A stretch of DNA of 64,000 nucleotides from the NCBI GenBank assembly GCA_964035545.1, contig OZ037773.1:5844251-5908250 (forward strand), in the 5' to 3' direction. Both the position numbers and the translations under genes were made by a program. The notes under the pieces were generated by a model, which saw nothing but the letters and a program-made list of their open reading frames with translations, ran no database searches and was not told where the DNA came from. Source of the stretch: Bugula neritina (Eukaryota; Bryozoa; Gymnolaemata; Cheilostomatida; Bugulidae). Positions within the stretch are counted from its first letter, which is position 1, and every line of letters starts with the position of its first letter. This document shows positions 1-11,529 of the stretch, piece after piece.

Positions 1-195
1 TGGTTAGCTTTCAACACTGGTTCATTCAACATATTTTGTAATACAGCTACTTGAACGTATAAGCTTTCAAGTCTGTTTGGTTAGGTAGTTAGAAGTAAAT
101 TGATTTGTCACATAAGAAATTCTATTTAATTAACTAGAAACTATAGAGTACTAGATAGTATGTAGGGACTAATTGGCTATAGATATTCTATTTGC

Positions 196-289
196 TATAA
201 ATATCATGTACGCATCAAGTAATTCTACCTTGTTGCGCAATTCACGTATTCATACTGACCAACAAGGAGTTTCAATATGAGAGTATCAG
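196..289 (+). promoter_or_regulatory. Candidate TATA promoter with tiny first coding exon
   Basis: A TATAAATA box at 196-203 is followed about 80 bases later by an ATG at 277 and a donor-like CAG|gtgaga at 289/290. This would give a 13-nt coding exon (M-R-V-S plus one base). I could not find a downstream exon that continues it, and it is not needed for gene A, which has its own ATG at 2547. It may be the first exon of an unrelated gene, an alternative leader, or chance. Confidence 0.2.
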
Positions 290-997
290 GTGAGATTTAC
301 ATATGTGATGTATCAGTCATATATTAATATACTAACTGTAATTACTGTAGAGAAGTGACTGCAGCAACTTTGTTTAGCATTCAGTATTGTTATAGTCTGT
401 AGAAAATATTTGATTAATAGATTAGTCTTAGTTGTTTATCTTGGCCAAAAGTTGCTATTTTCTAAGATTCATATTTTGTAAAATTTTTATTTTCATTGCA
501 GAAGTGGAGTTAAAACTTTGAGTGTGTTGATATTTTTTGTTGTCAATTTATTCTCTTTAGTATTTAACCAGATACTCATGTCTGTGTAGTTGGGTAACTG
601 TTATGTCTTATTTATAATATTCATTTGAGTTGGGCCTGACTACTGGAAATGCATAAAACTTTAAGCATTAAAATTCTAATATCTTCACTATAATTCTATT
701 TACAAACATAAACATTTGTAAAAAAATATATGATGTTAAAGAAAAGAAATTACACGCTATAATACTACAACCAACGCCAATAAACTAATAAGACAACAAT
801 GTTGTGAACTTGTAGGGTAGCTACAACTTGAATTTGATATCCATGAAAATAGATCTGCTAGTTTATTACTCATCTACGTAGCAATAGAACACTTAACTAA
901 GTTTATTGCTACTCAGGCTTGTTGAAGTTGCCAACTCTTGAAATGCCAGTGATAGTAAAGGTCTTCAAGCTTTTAAGTATGACTATAAACGAATCCG
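290..997. other. Intergenic, nothing recognised
   Basis: AT-rich sequence without a coherent reading frame, RNA gene or recognisable repeat. Confidence 0.5.
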
Positions 998-1800
998 CGA
1001 CATTTCACAAATGACAATTCAAAAACACCTATTTCGAAAAAGACAATTCCCAAATTGACAATTAATAAATTGACTTTTAGAAAAAAGACATTTCTAAAAA
1101 TGACATTTCACAAATGATACGGCCCAGTCGGGTGTGAGCTCGACCGGGTCGAGAATAAGTTCATATAAACGTGGGCAATTGCAGATTGGGACTGTTTGGT
1201 AGCTAACACTACTTCCGTAATAGCCTAACTCATACGCCGTTTATATTTGTTGCTGAAAGCTTTAAATCTTGTCAAGTTCAAGTTGAAATAATTACTACTT
1301 ATTTACTTTTACTTTTATACTTGTATTATTGCGTGATGTTACTATGTACATTATATGTTATTTAATTTTATTAACCGTATTTCATGAGTTAAAACTGAAA
1401 AGTAAGAAGAAAATGAAATACGGTTAATAAAATTAAATAACATATAATGTACATAGTAACATCACGCAATAATACAAGTATAAAAGTAACAGTAAATAAG
1501 TAGTAATTATTTCAACTTGAACTTGACAAGATTTAAAGCTTTCAGCAACAAATATAAACGGCGTATGAGTTAGGCTATTACGGAAGTAGTGTTAGCTACC
1601 AAACAGTCCCAATCTGCAATTGCCCACGTTTATATGAACTTATTCTCGACCCGGTCGAGCTCACACCCAACTGGGCCGTATCATTTGTGAAATGTCATTT
1701 TTAGAAATGTCTTTTTTCTAAAAGTCAATTTATTAATTGTCAATTTGGGAATTGTATTTTTCGAAATAGGTGTTTTTGAATTGATATTTGTGAAATGTCG
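998..1800. mobile_element. Long foldback (inverted-repeat) element
   Basis: Two 387-bp arms (998-1384 and 1414-1800) are reverse complements with only about five mismatches by eye, separated by a 29-bp loop (1385-1413). The arms start and end with CGACATTTCAC / GTGAAATGTCG. The outer part of each arm holds iterated short motifs of the form gacaatt..aattgac and gacattt..aaatgac. There is no coding capacity. The structure is that of a foldback or non-autonomous MITE-like DNA element. No convincing target-site duplication is visible, so the superfamily is unassigned. Confidence 0.85.
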
Positions 1801-2546
1801 TGTCACCACTATGAACAGCTCCCTAGGTCTTGGTTCAGGAGCGCTATATCAGTTGCTCTTTTTAACATCACCTATAGCCCAATTTGGGACTATTTCAGTG
1901 CTATATATGTTTATAAAGTACTTTAAACACTATTTACTATGCATAGTATTTATTATATGCTTATAGTAATATATATTATTTTGTATTAATTACACATTTG
2001 CGTGTAAAGAGAAAAAGCATAAATTCTTGATGAAGTCTTATCAGATGATATTGATATTTTCCTTTGTTTTATCATGTGTCTGTCATAAGATACACTCATC
2101 TTGTGCTGGGCCTAAAGTTTAACGTATGCAGTCCTAACTTTTAAATTTTCTTCGACGTCTGAACCTGCATGAACATCTACATCATACAGTGGTATCAAGT
2201 ATTAAATACAAATGTTTTTCATTTATTAATTGTTGATGAAATTACTAGCCAAAAAGGAAATTTTTATGTATTATAGTATAGTTATGCAGATTTTATTTTA
2301 TTTCATATTAATACACTTATGTAATGTAGTACATTAAACTGTGCTGCACTAGTTGTTAGTTTTATCAGTAACTAGTGTTAATTGCCATAACAGTGATAAT
2401 TAGCCACATATGGTTCCCCAATCAACTTCATTGTCACAAGACAGTTGCTGTAGCTTCACCAGCAAATGTTGATCATGATGATTTAGCTTGATGTTGGAAA
2501 TAGTTTATCACATGTTAGTTAATTTGGGGCTATAGCAGAGTTTTCT
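1801..2546. other. 5' flank of gene A, duplicated upstream of gene B
   Basis: No gene is seen. From about 1970 to the start of gene A this flank is recognisably similar to 10760-11529 upstream of gene B. Shared blocks include attagccacatatg (around 2400 and 11410) and aatcatgatgatttagctt-like sequence (around 2470 and 11470). The proximal promoter was therefore copied with the gene. Confidence 0.6.
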
Positions 2547-5500
2547 ATGGGAAAGAAAAGGAATGCTTTCATTCTACTGACTGGTGTGTCTGTGGTTGCT
2601 CTAATTCTGGTAAAAGCCTCCCTGGTACCTACCTCAGTACTGAAAGGTAAGTAAGTTAATTTGTAGTCCAATTTGGTACATCTGAATCAGTTACCCTCAA
2701 TGTACCTGTTCATTATTGCTTATCAACTTCCTCCCAATCATAGTAGTGGGGTATCTGCTGCTATAGGTGATGAGTCACAGAGATGACATCAGAGTATCTC
2801 ATGTAATCAATGAACTTTTACTATAGGGGAAAAGTTGGACAATATTCTATCCACTTAGGAGCAGCAGTGGAGAAATTGAGATCGGCTAAGTTCTTTGAGT
2901 ATTTTATTAAATTTTGGTTTGGGGAACGGGTTGAAATTCTTGCGAGAACATAATTTCTTTTGCTACGCTTTTAATCTAGAAAACAGGCTTTTCTTGATTT
3001 CTCCATTACTGCACCTACTTTATTCCAACTCTCTCTCGGACCTTACTCTCTTGATTAGAGCTGGTTGTATGCTATAGGAACTGGTGATCTGATTGAAACA
3101 TGTTTTTATACTGGTACTATATCAATGAACAGCATCATTAACCCACTCGTATAATAAACTATTACGGCTGGTGCTAGCGTGCTTCATGCCAAATACTCTA
3201 ATAGGCTAGGGTACAAATCACAATAATTATTATGCTGGCAATGACATGAGTAAATCATAACAAAGTATGTTTATAACTGCATTTCATTTTACTTCAATTG
3301 TTAACAGCTCTAATGTTTATGGCTACAAATAGACTGAGTGATAACGCATTTTATGTATAGCAAAAGCTATTTAGGGTGTTCGGTAAAGATGACACCTGCA
3401 GGCAAAACCTGTTACCCGTAACGTAATGTAACATGTTGTAGCCTATACCATAATGTAATATAATATATTGTAACATAATCTAGCGTAATATAATTTGTAA
3501 CATAAGTTAAAATGATTTATTACAATGCCCTGTAATAGGATATTGTAATATACAAGCCAATGTAGTATAATATATACCCACTGCTATGTAATGCTAATGT
3601 AATATAATATGAGGAAATGTAATATTATATTATAGTACAACCTAATGCAGTATAAACTAATGAAACATGATATAGGGTGATTTACCACAGTGTATAATAT
3701 ATTAGATACTAAAATCTAATGTAATATAATAAGTCATGTCACTGCACTTATAGTTTAAACGCCATACAAAAGACATTAATAGAAGTAAATTCTACACAAC
3801 CAAGAGCAGCTAATCAATATATATATATTATTTTATTCAAGTTCTGCTCGTTAGAATTACACTCAATAGTCTATCGTCCTGAAAAAAAGAGTAGCCATCA
3901 TTCTGACCAATTTAATTTATAACTAAGTCACAATAACTGATACTGGTTTAAATTAATGTCTTTTTGCTTAGAGACACCCATGCAAGTTTTGAGCTCATCA
4001 AGTACCTGGTATAGATATTGTAGTTATATCCCCAGTAGCCCCAGTGGTGTAAAATTTAGCAAGCCAGCTTGCCACCCAAAATGGGGGGGGGGTTCGAATC
4101 CCAGGAGCGGGAGGATATTTTTACAGGTAATAAACATAATTTGAAATATAGTAAAAATTTCACTGATCATTACAGCCTGATGATCTGTTAATTTTCACAT
4201 ATATGCTCCATATTTGATAGCAATGAAACTTTAACTTTAAGAAAAGCTATGGAATAGTGAATATCTTGTTGCATATATTAGACCATATGCTACTAATAGT
4301 GATATCAATAATACCAACAATATTATTATTATATATTGTATTATATTATATATATTGTTATCATATTTATTATTATCATATAGGCCTATATTATATATAT
4401 ATATTATTATAAGTATTATTGATTGTTTATAGGGAGTTTGGTGATGAGAAACCATTCTCTCCGAGCAGAAGAAAGAGGTGAGAATCTGGCAATTATTAGA
4501 AGTTTTAAAATTTTATAATGTGGTCATGAAATGTACTTTACCTATAGGACTTACACTTTGTAAACTTTTCTAGTTTTGTTTTTAAAATTTAATCCTAAAC
4601 TATGCTTGCAGAGCTTCTTAATACCAACTTACTTTGGGTGAAAAATAAGCATCTCCCTTTAGATACGATACCTAGGCAGCTGGAAAGGCTTACATCTATG
4701 CAAAAAGTAAGTATTGGAAAACTGTAAATATTTGAACACTAAGCTCATGTATCTGATTTTGCTCTTTCCCTGCTATCAGGACTAACTATTGAAATTATTG
4801 TGGCTACATTCGCTATGAAAGCTGATATGGTAAGATAACTCTATGATTTACACTTACAGGAACTTTCTGTTAATTTACAAAAAAACTCACACAAATTTAT
4901 AGTCGCTATCCCTGTGAGAAGCCCCTGATAGAAAGGGTTTTTGTTAAATCGGGCTAAGGACTTGTTTTAAATGAGGCACAGGAGCAATTATGACTGGATG
5001 CTCTTCCTAACGTCACCAATGGCCTTTGTCTGGGCTCGAACCCATGACCTTCGTGTTTAATAGACAAACGCTCTAACCCCTAGACCAGGGATGGGCAAAT
5101 GGCGGCCTGCGGGCCAAATCAGGCCCTTCTACTGTTTTAATCAGGCTCTCAGCCAATCACTAGCAATTCTAATAACATGTGTACTAAGCAACACTGGCCA
5201 ATCATGAACATGACTCATGAGTAGATTCTGGCCGATGTATAGCTGCTGAAACTTATGATCACGCTTCAGTGAGCACAATTATCCCCCTATATTCACACTT
5301 ACCGTATCGTACGCCATAACAGCAAATATTAGCCATTTTTACAAATGTCTGAGCTTCCTGTACGGTGTTGCGGTACGGTAGGATCAAGCACTGCTTGATT
5401 CAAATAAGTTGCGGCGGACTCCTATTGGACAGAAAAACCTTTGCGTTAATTCATTGGATATAATTGTCCAATGAAGTGTCATAGATCGTACCTAATAGCG

Positions 5501-8500
5501 GACTTTAAAAACTTCAGCCCGGACACATTAAAAATGGCTGATATTTGCTGTTACGGTGTACGATACGGTAAGTGTGAATAATACAGCAGCATTATAACTT
5601 GAGTTATGCGATGTTGCTGCTGTAGCAGATCAATTTATCACTTTGCTGCAACAACAGTTAGCTTTTACACTTCACCAGTGACCAGCGAGAAGTACCCTTC
5701 TATAGCTAAACTGGACCTAAGAGTACTGAACATATTTGGTTATACTTATAAATTTGAATGCATGTTTTCTAGCATGAACCATATAAAAATAGTAATATAG
5801 AACACGCTCACCAATGGGCATCTGCAAGATTTGCTTTGAGTAGCCACACATGAACCCATTACTAGCAGTGTCATTAGTGCTATTATGGCTAACAAAAGTG
5901 TTTTTCATACTTCTCACTAATTCCAGTACTATAAATGTACCCAATATATTAGTTGCTGCTTTCTTGCTTAGGAAACTATATACAACTTGTTAATAAATTA
6001 ATAAACTGCCGTACCTTTTGTATTCTGCATCTACAAGCTACATTCTGCAATTTATACTTACAGCCCAGGAAACTGGAAAAAAGCAATTTATATTTGCACT
6101 TAGTAATGCAGCATTGTAGGGGTAAGAGGGATCACAACAGTCATAGGGGTACAAAAAGCCGGCCAAATTGTGAGAGAACTTATTAACTTAGAGTTGTGAT
6201 TTTTTTCTAATAAAAAGGTAGGGACATAATTATTCAGCCATTGTAGTTTCAATACATACATGTTGAAGAGGCAAGTCAAAAACTGTTTTTACTTACTTTT
6301 TGTAAATTTTTGAAGATGTCATTAAGCTTTATAACTTTTTACACTGAAAGGTAACAAGCCTAGAGTTTACTGATATTGTTGCCATTGCTTGTCTCTACAT
6401 TGCTTAACTAGTAATTCAGCAAACTCTAAAATAAATTTTCTTTTAGCCACATTTATTTTCAACTTGGCCACACGGGCACAATGGGCCACCTGATCATTGC
6501 ACCCTGATCACTGTTATTAGTTTGTTTGCCCAAAGAGTTAGATGAAATGATACTAAAATCTATAGATATAGCCATTTCTGACCTTTTTGTAAAATATCAA
6601 AGGCATCATGGTAAGACTACCAAACTACAAGGTGAAGCTCTCTTAATATATACATCTGGTGAGGTTATAGCTTTGCCATTTTATACATCATACAAAACGC
6701 TCTGCTGTTGCTACTAATGGATTGTCATGATATTCATTATACATTATATCATTGAGAGAATATACATGTATTTGACTAAAATAAATTGCGATTTGCTCAT
6801 TTCCTCCCCCCTCTCCCTTCTGTACTCCCGTCACAAACCTCAGCCATGCACCTTAGTTACAGTTCATAGAAAAATAAGTCCACTCGGAATTTTGTAGTAC
6901 ATGTTACTGATGAAAGTTTCTGTGAAGTGGAAATAAAAAAAACATTTTTAGTTCTAAACAGTAATGATAATGGCACGTAGAAATGAGTGATGTGGGTTTG
7001 ATTTTGCCTCCCCCTGCTATCCGTGGTGGCACAAACTGTGCAGCTAAAACATGATTTTTGCTGTAGATCTGAAAGAATATCTTTATTTATTTGTAATATC
7101 AAATAAATAAAGGTCAGATGCAACCAAATCAGCAAAGTTTCAATATATTTGTTGTGTCCCACCCAGTGGTCCATTGTACCCTGGTACCAGGGCACAATGG
7201 GACATTTTTTTGACATGAAAATTTCCTTATTCTGAAAGTTGTGAGTGAGATATAAACAACCAACTAATACCTGTAATAGACAACTAGGGTAGCATTTAGA
7301 CTAGAGATTATTGAACTTTTAGCTTGAAAAACAGACAAATGAAAGCGAAAAATTCAAAATTCGGCCCGCTATGCCCCCCCCCCCCGTTACCCCTATACCT
7401 TAAATTTACAACGAACAAACCTGGCCCTTCTTACGCCTTAAATCTTGAGATCTGGCCCCATTTCGAAAAAATTTGCCAATCCCTGCCCTAGACCATGGCT
7501 TGTTAATTTACAAAGCATAGTGATAATAACACTGGGCTGTAAAACTCATTAAATGCATAACTGTTACTGAATACCAAGCTACTTTATAACTTTTGTTATC
7601 CTAGTGAAGTCCTTTTTATGTAGTGAAGGGCTGTATAATATATTTATTGAATATTAATTGAAGAGACAGTAATATAGCCACAGGTTTTGGTGACAAGTTT
7701 CTTTTTGAAACGATATTCAACACAAAATTGAGGCCACTATCTTTGTCTGCTAAAGTGGAGGAGGGGAGGGAGGGGGGGGGGTTGATTGCAATTAGTTGTG
7801 ATTTCTATCAGTATGTAGTTTCAATTTGTCAGACTTCAAATTTAAGTTTCACATTTACTAAATTGATAGCCCCTAACAAAATTCTATCATAATATTATAT
7901 GAGTGACATAATGTATCATATTTCATTTCACACCTACTTTATACTCTTTCACACTTACTGTATACTCTCTTGATCCTGTTCAAAGGTTTGCAAACATACA
8001 AGCCTCAAAGTTTAAGATCACTGTTGATAGGGCATCACGTTGGTTTTCTGATGCTCTTTATCACATGTTAGTGGTTTACACTCAAATATTATATCTTACA
8101 GGTTTGCAGGAGGAAACCTCTCGTCACAAAACAATTTCAAGGGATTTACCCTAGTGCCTTCACGTCTTTCAGAAATGTGTCCTTTGCTCTTCTACCCAAG
8201 ACTGGCTCAACAAACATCCTTAGAATGATTTGTATTACAGTTGGTCCAAAATGTACAAATATAACTGGGTATCCTGACGAATATCACTATGTACCCAGGT
8301 ATGTACAGTAGCTATAAATGGCTAATCTTACAACACGGCCATCTTTTTTTCATTCATGTTCATTAAATATTTACTATAACCTAGTATAATAATAAACATG
8401 TATTTGGAATAAAAAAATTGGCACAAGTTGACATGGCGTTTCATAACATTTAGGTTTTAGATTTTCACAAAGCTCAAGCTACACCTGGTCATTGGTGAAA

Positions 8501-10269
8501 GGCCCGTGAAACTAATGATCCTTTCACTTTCACTTTTTGATGTAGTCTTAAGGCCATAATTCTTTGCCTCTAACTTTTAGTGCTTCTAGAAATCATTATG
8601 TCCTAGTTCATTAAGAAAGAGTAGTGGATGTACACAATATATGAGTTGGCATGAGGTGATTTATCACTTAGGCGCAGTAGAGGAGAGATTGAGCTATCCA
8701 AAGCTTTTTAATTTTATTATTAAACTTTGGTTTGGGGCAAGAGTTGAAATTCTTGTGAGAACATAACTTCTTTTGCTACATTTTTTATATAGAACACAGG
8801 CTTTTCTCAATTTCTCGATTACTACACCTACTTCTGATTTATACACTTGGAAACTTTACAGTTTTTTAACTTATCGTTAAAACAATATTTTATGAAAAAT
8901 CATTTATTTTTATCAAGCATACAATATAGAGGTGTAATGTTATATTAAATAATTCAATAAATTGTGAAGTTTATAGCTCTGGCATCATTTTCTATAAATT
9001 ACATGTATATATTGAGCAGGTTTCTTCAAGGTGCAGGAAATCTAATCAAATACACCAAACAAGGGAGGAATCCAAAATTCATCTTTACATTTGTCCGAAA
9101 CCCATGGCAACGGTTGGTCAGCACGTATATAGAAAAGGTCTTATTCACTGACTCATACATTGCTATCTGCTCATGGAACAAAAATGAGAAGTTTAAAAAT
9201 CTTCATAAGTATGTAACATAGTTATATCAGTTGGCAAAGTCTATACCAATTTCTCAGCTAAATATTAAATTGATGTAATGCAAAGTTCAGCTTAGCTAGT
9301 GTAATGAATATGAATGAAGATAACAAATACTTCTTAGCTATGTGTATTCAGTGTTCTTTGCCCAAAGAAGTGAATACAACGTTGTTGATTGAGAGTATCT
9401 GGCACAATGAATTCCTTCTTTAAATATTTTTCAAAACAACAAATATTATCAGTCTAAGGAAAAACTGTACAACATTACTGTATAATATACTGAGCACATA
9501 TAGAAACTTTTTTTTATAATTATTTGGTTGTTTTAGATACTTAAAGAGATTATGTATTTGCTACATGTAAAATTTTATTTGCTGTATGAATAGAAACAAA
9601 GAAAGATGAAATATTAAATGAACAATAATAGAGTGGAAGCTACAAATACAATCAATTAAAGTAATTTGTTTCTAGAGAGATGAAAGCCAATAACCAGACA
9701 TTAACTTTCAAAGAGTTCCTAAGATACTGCGTGATAGAACAATACTTCAATGGAGGAGCTAAAAAGATGGAACCTCACTACAGACCTCAGATACTTTCTG
9801 GAGCTCTTTGTGAGATCAACTATAATTTCATAGGCAAGTGTAACCTTCTGGAAGCTTCTTTACTTACTTAATTGAGTTAAACTTTGCGAAAAGCTAACAC
9901 AAATCTGCCAGCTTTGTCAAACTTAAATTTTATATTTAGTTTTGTCACAACATTTAATGAACTTATATTAAATATATGCGTCAGTTGATTAGGGCATAGT
10001 TGTAATTAGATTTCAAAATATATTTTAAAGGACAAACCGAAACTTATGGTGAAGATATCAAAGTAGTATTAGAGCAGTTCCAAATATCTAATATTACGTG
10101 GTTAATGAAAGAAGCAAAGAAATATCGAAAACCGAATGAGAAAGCCCATCTTACATCTTCTACCTATCTTCAACGCTGGAAAACTGTAGACATTTGGATG
10201 ATAGATTTACTGAAGGAAATATATGCTGATGACTTTGAAATGTTTAATTATCCACTGAGTCCTTTCTGA
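2547..10269 (+). CDS. Carbohydrate sulfotransferase A (CHST8-14/HNK-1ST-like)
   Basis: Predicted Golgi type II membrane enzyme transferring sulfate from PAPS to a glycan hydroxyl. Exons: 2547-2646, 4433-4477, 4612-4706, 8102-8298, 9020-9208, 9676-9833, 10031-10269 (1023 nt, 340 aa). A short tail and signal anchor (about residues 7-25) are followed by a short stem with an NHS sequon. The 5'-PSB motif LLPKTGSTNILR has its P near 112, and the 3'-PSB motif FVRNPWQRLVSTY has its R near 172. HYRPQ near 243 and C-x6-YNFIGQTET match the family's C-terminal pattern. The motif reads RNP where most relatives read RDP. The intron after exon 6 has a GC donor (ATAG|gcaagt), which is required to keep frame. 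Intron 3 (3.4 kb) holds nested transposons and introns 1 and 4 hold sister MITEs. Exon 2 is the least certain. Acceptor substrate cannot be told from sequence. Confidence 0.88.
2856..3017. mobile_element. 162-bp MITE, copy 1
   Basis: Terminal inverted repeats of about 25 bp (consensus TAGGWGCAGYARTGGAGAAA) bound a 162-bp AT-rich non-coding element in intron 1 of gene A. A sister copy of identical length lies at 8669-8830 in the same orientation. Confidence 0.75.
3415..3740. repeat. Degenerate taatgtaatataat low-complexity repeat
   Basis: Irregular iterations of gtaatgtaatataat-like units. A shorter related patch is at 11985-12060 in the matching intron of gene B, so the seed predates the A/B duplication. 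Confidence 0.6.
4032..4120 (+). repeat. tRNA-like / SINE-head fragment
   Basis: A perfect B-box-like GGTTCGAATCC starts at 4091, with a loose A-box-like agtggtgtaaaa upstream and a 10-base G run between. No full cloverleaf can be drawn, so this is a tRNA relic or SINE head rather than a working tRNA. Confidence 0.3.
5086..7485. mobile_element. 2.4-kb hAT-type DNA transposon, non-autonomous
   Basis: Ends CAGGGATGGGCAAAT and ATTTGCCAATCCCTG are hAT-style terminal repeats. A perfect 8-bp target duplication CCCTAGAC flanks the element (5078-5085 and 7486-7493). No intact transposase is seen; the longest internal ORFs (about 119 and 77 codons) are unrecognised. A 30-bp near-perfect palindrome with CCATTGT arms lies at 7171-7200. 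Confidence 0.88.
5290..5580. mobile_element. 291-bp MITE nested in the hAT element
   Basis: About 51-bp terminal inverted repeats begin TATTCACACTTACCGTATCG at 5290 and return as its complement at 5580. There is no coding capacity. It lies wholly inside the hAT insertion, so it is the third layer of the nest. Confidence 0.75.
8669..8830. mobile_element. 162-bp MITE, copy 2
   Basis: Same length, termini and interior as the copy at 2856-3017 (shared gttgaaattcttg and gagaacataa). It sits in intron 4 of gene A. Confidence 0.75.
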
Positions 10270-10322
10270 CAAATGAAACTAATATTTCCTCTGTTTTCTT
10301 TACTGCAAATAGTAACTTGAAA

Positions 10323-10328
10323 AATAAA
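10323..10328 (+). terminator. Candidate poly(A) signal of gene A
   Basis: AATAAA lies 54 bases after the stop codon of gene A. Confidence 0.4.
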
Positions 10329-11529
10329 GAACGCGCAATATGGTGGCGGGCCTATGGACATTTCATGATGTACTTGTTAGGCATTGTCTTTGAGCGAATA
10401 ACATATCATGTTTTCTTAGCTTTTTATTTAATAATCCTAGTTTTAAGCCAGTACCTAGGATTTAAAGATGGTCCTTTACCCATGCAGTCATTTAGTTTTC
10501 TAGGTGAAATATATAGACTTGAAAAGCAAATATTTTCTACGTTGTGTTACGTGATAAATTGCAGAGTAAACAGCTTTGTTATAATGACAGCAGATTGATG
10601 CTGGAAAAATTGTCAAAGAGGAAGTTCTAATATAAGCTTATTTATTGATACAGTTTCACAAGATTTGGGCTGTATTTGAGTTATTAGTCCAGTACGCTAT
10701 AGTGTAGGCCTATAACATACTTCAATCACAATTTGCTTTGCAATATGTGTTCTATGCACTTATAGCAGTATCATATATTATTTTGTGTTAATATACTGTT
10801 GTGTAAAGAGAACAGTGTACTATTTATTCATGAAGCCTCACAAGATGATGTTTTTCTTTGTTTTACCATTTGCCTGCCATAAGTTACGCTTTACCTTGTG
10901 TCATGAATAACACATAGCTCAATGTCCCAATTTTTAGGTTTCATTCAAGCTACTTAAAATACCCTGGGCCAGAGTACCTCGCGTCATGCGTAACGTCTAA
11001 CATAACGTCTTAACTTTTAAACTTCATTCAAATTCTGAAGTTGGATAGCATGATCTCCGGAATATAGGTCTGCCATTTTCTTTTATAAAGTAATAAAAAC
11101 AAAATGTTTCTCATTTAGTTATTTTTAATAAAATAGGAATATATTTAGGTAATATAGCTTAGTATATTATATATTATGTTATATTATTACATTTATGTTC
11201 TATTTACTATAATGATTATAATATTACTATTACTTATTAGTATATACTTATAGTTATACTTATAGCATAGGTAATCACCCGTAACGTTATAAACATTATA
11301 CTTGCATAATATATATAATTATGTAATACATTAAGCTATATTGAAAGACAGTGACGGTATATTATAGTTGTTTAATCAGAAGCTATTGCTTATTGTCATA
11401 GCAGTAATAATTAGCCACATATGAGTTCAAAATCTGCTTTCAAATTGCTGTAGCTCACCAAAAAAATGTTAATCATGATGATTTAGCTTTACTATAGAAA
11501 TAGTTCACCAGGCATTAGAAAAATCTTCT
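10329..11529. other. A-B intergenic spacer
   Basis: No gene is seen. The second half (from about 10760) repeats the 5' flank of gene A and probably carries the promoter of gene B. Confidence 0.55.

Larger units (their letters stand above)
4882..7500 (-). mobile_element. tRNA-derived SINE copy 1, split by a hAT element
   Basis: On the minus strand the head runs from 7500 as gccatggtctag, jumps the hAT insertion and continues 5085-4882 with gggttagagcg (A box) and gggttcgagccc (B box). The body contains ttaggaagagcatccagtc. A 14-bp target duplication TGTTAATTTACAAA flanks it (4868-4881 and 7501-7514). A second member of the family is at 55254-55464. It lies in intron 3 of gene A. Confidence 0.85.

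Noticed and set aside
4032-4120. Functional tRNA gene
   Set aside because: B box is good but no acceptor stem or anticodon arm can be paired and a G run interrupts it.
6857-7216. 119-codon minus-strand ORF inside the hAT element
   Set aside because: No transposase motif or recognisable domain; taken as chance within non-autonomous DNA.
10317-10598. 93-codon ORF just after gene A
   Set aside because: No family resemblance, starts in the 3' UTR next to the AATAAA, and is not preserved after gene B.
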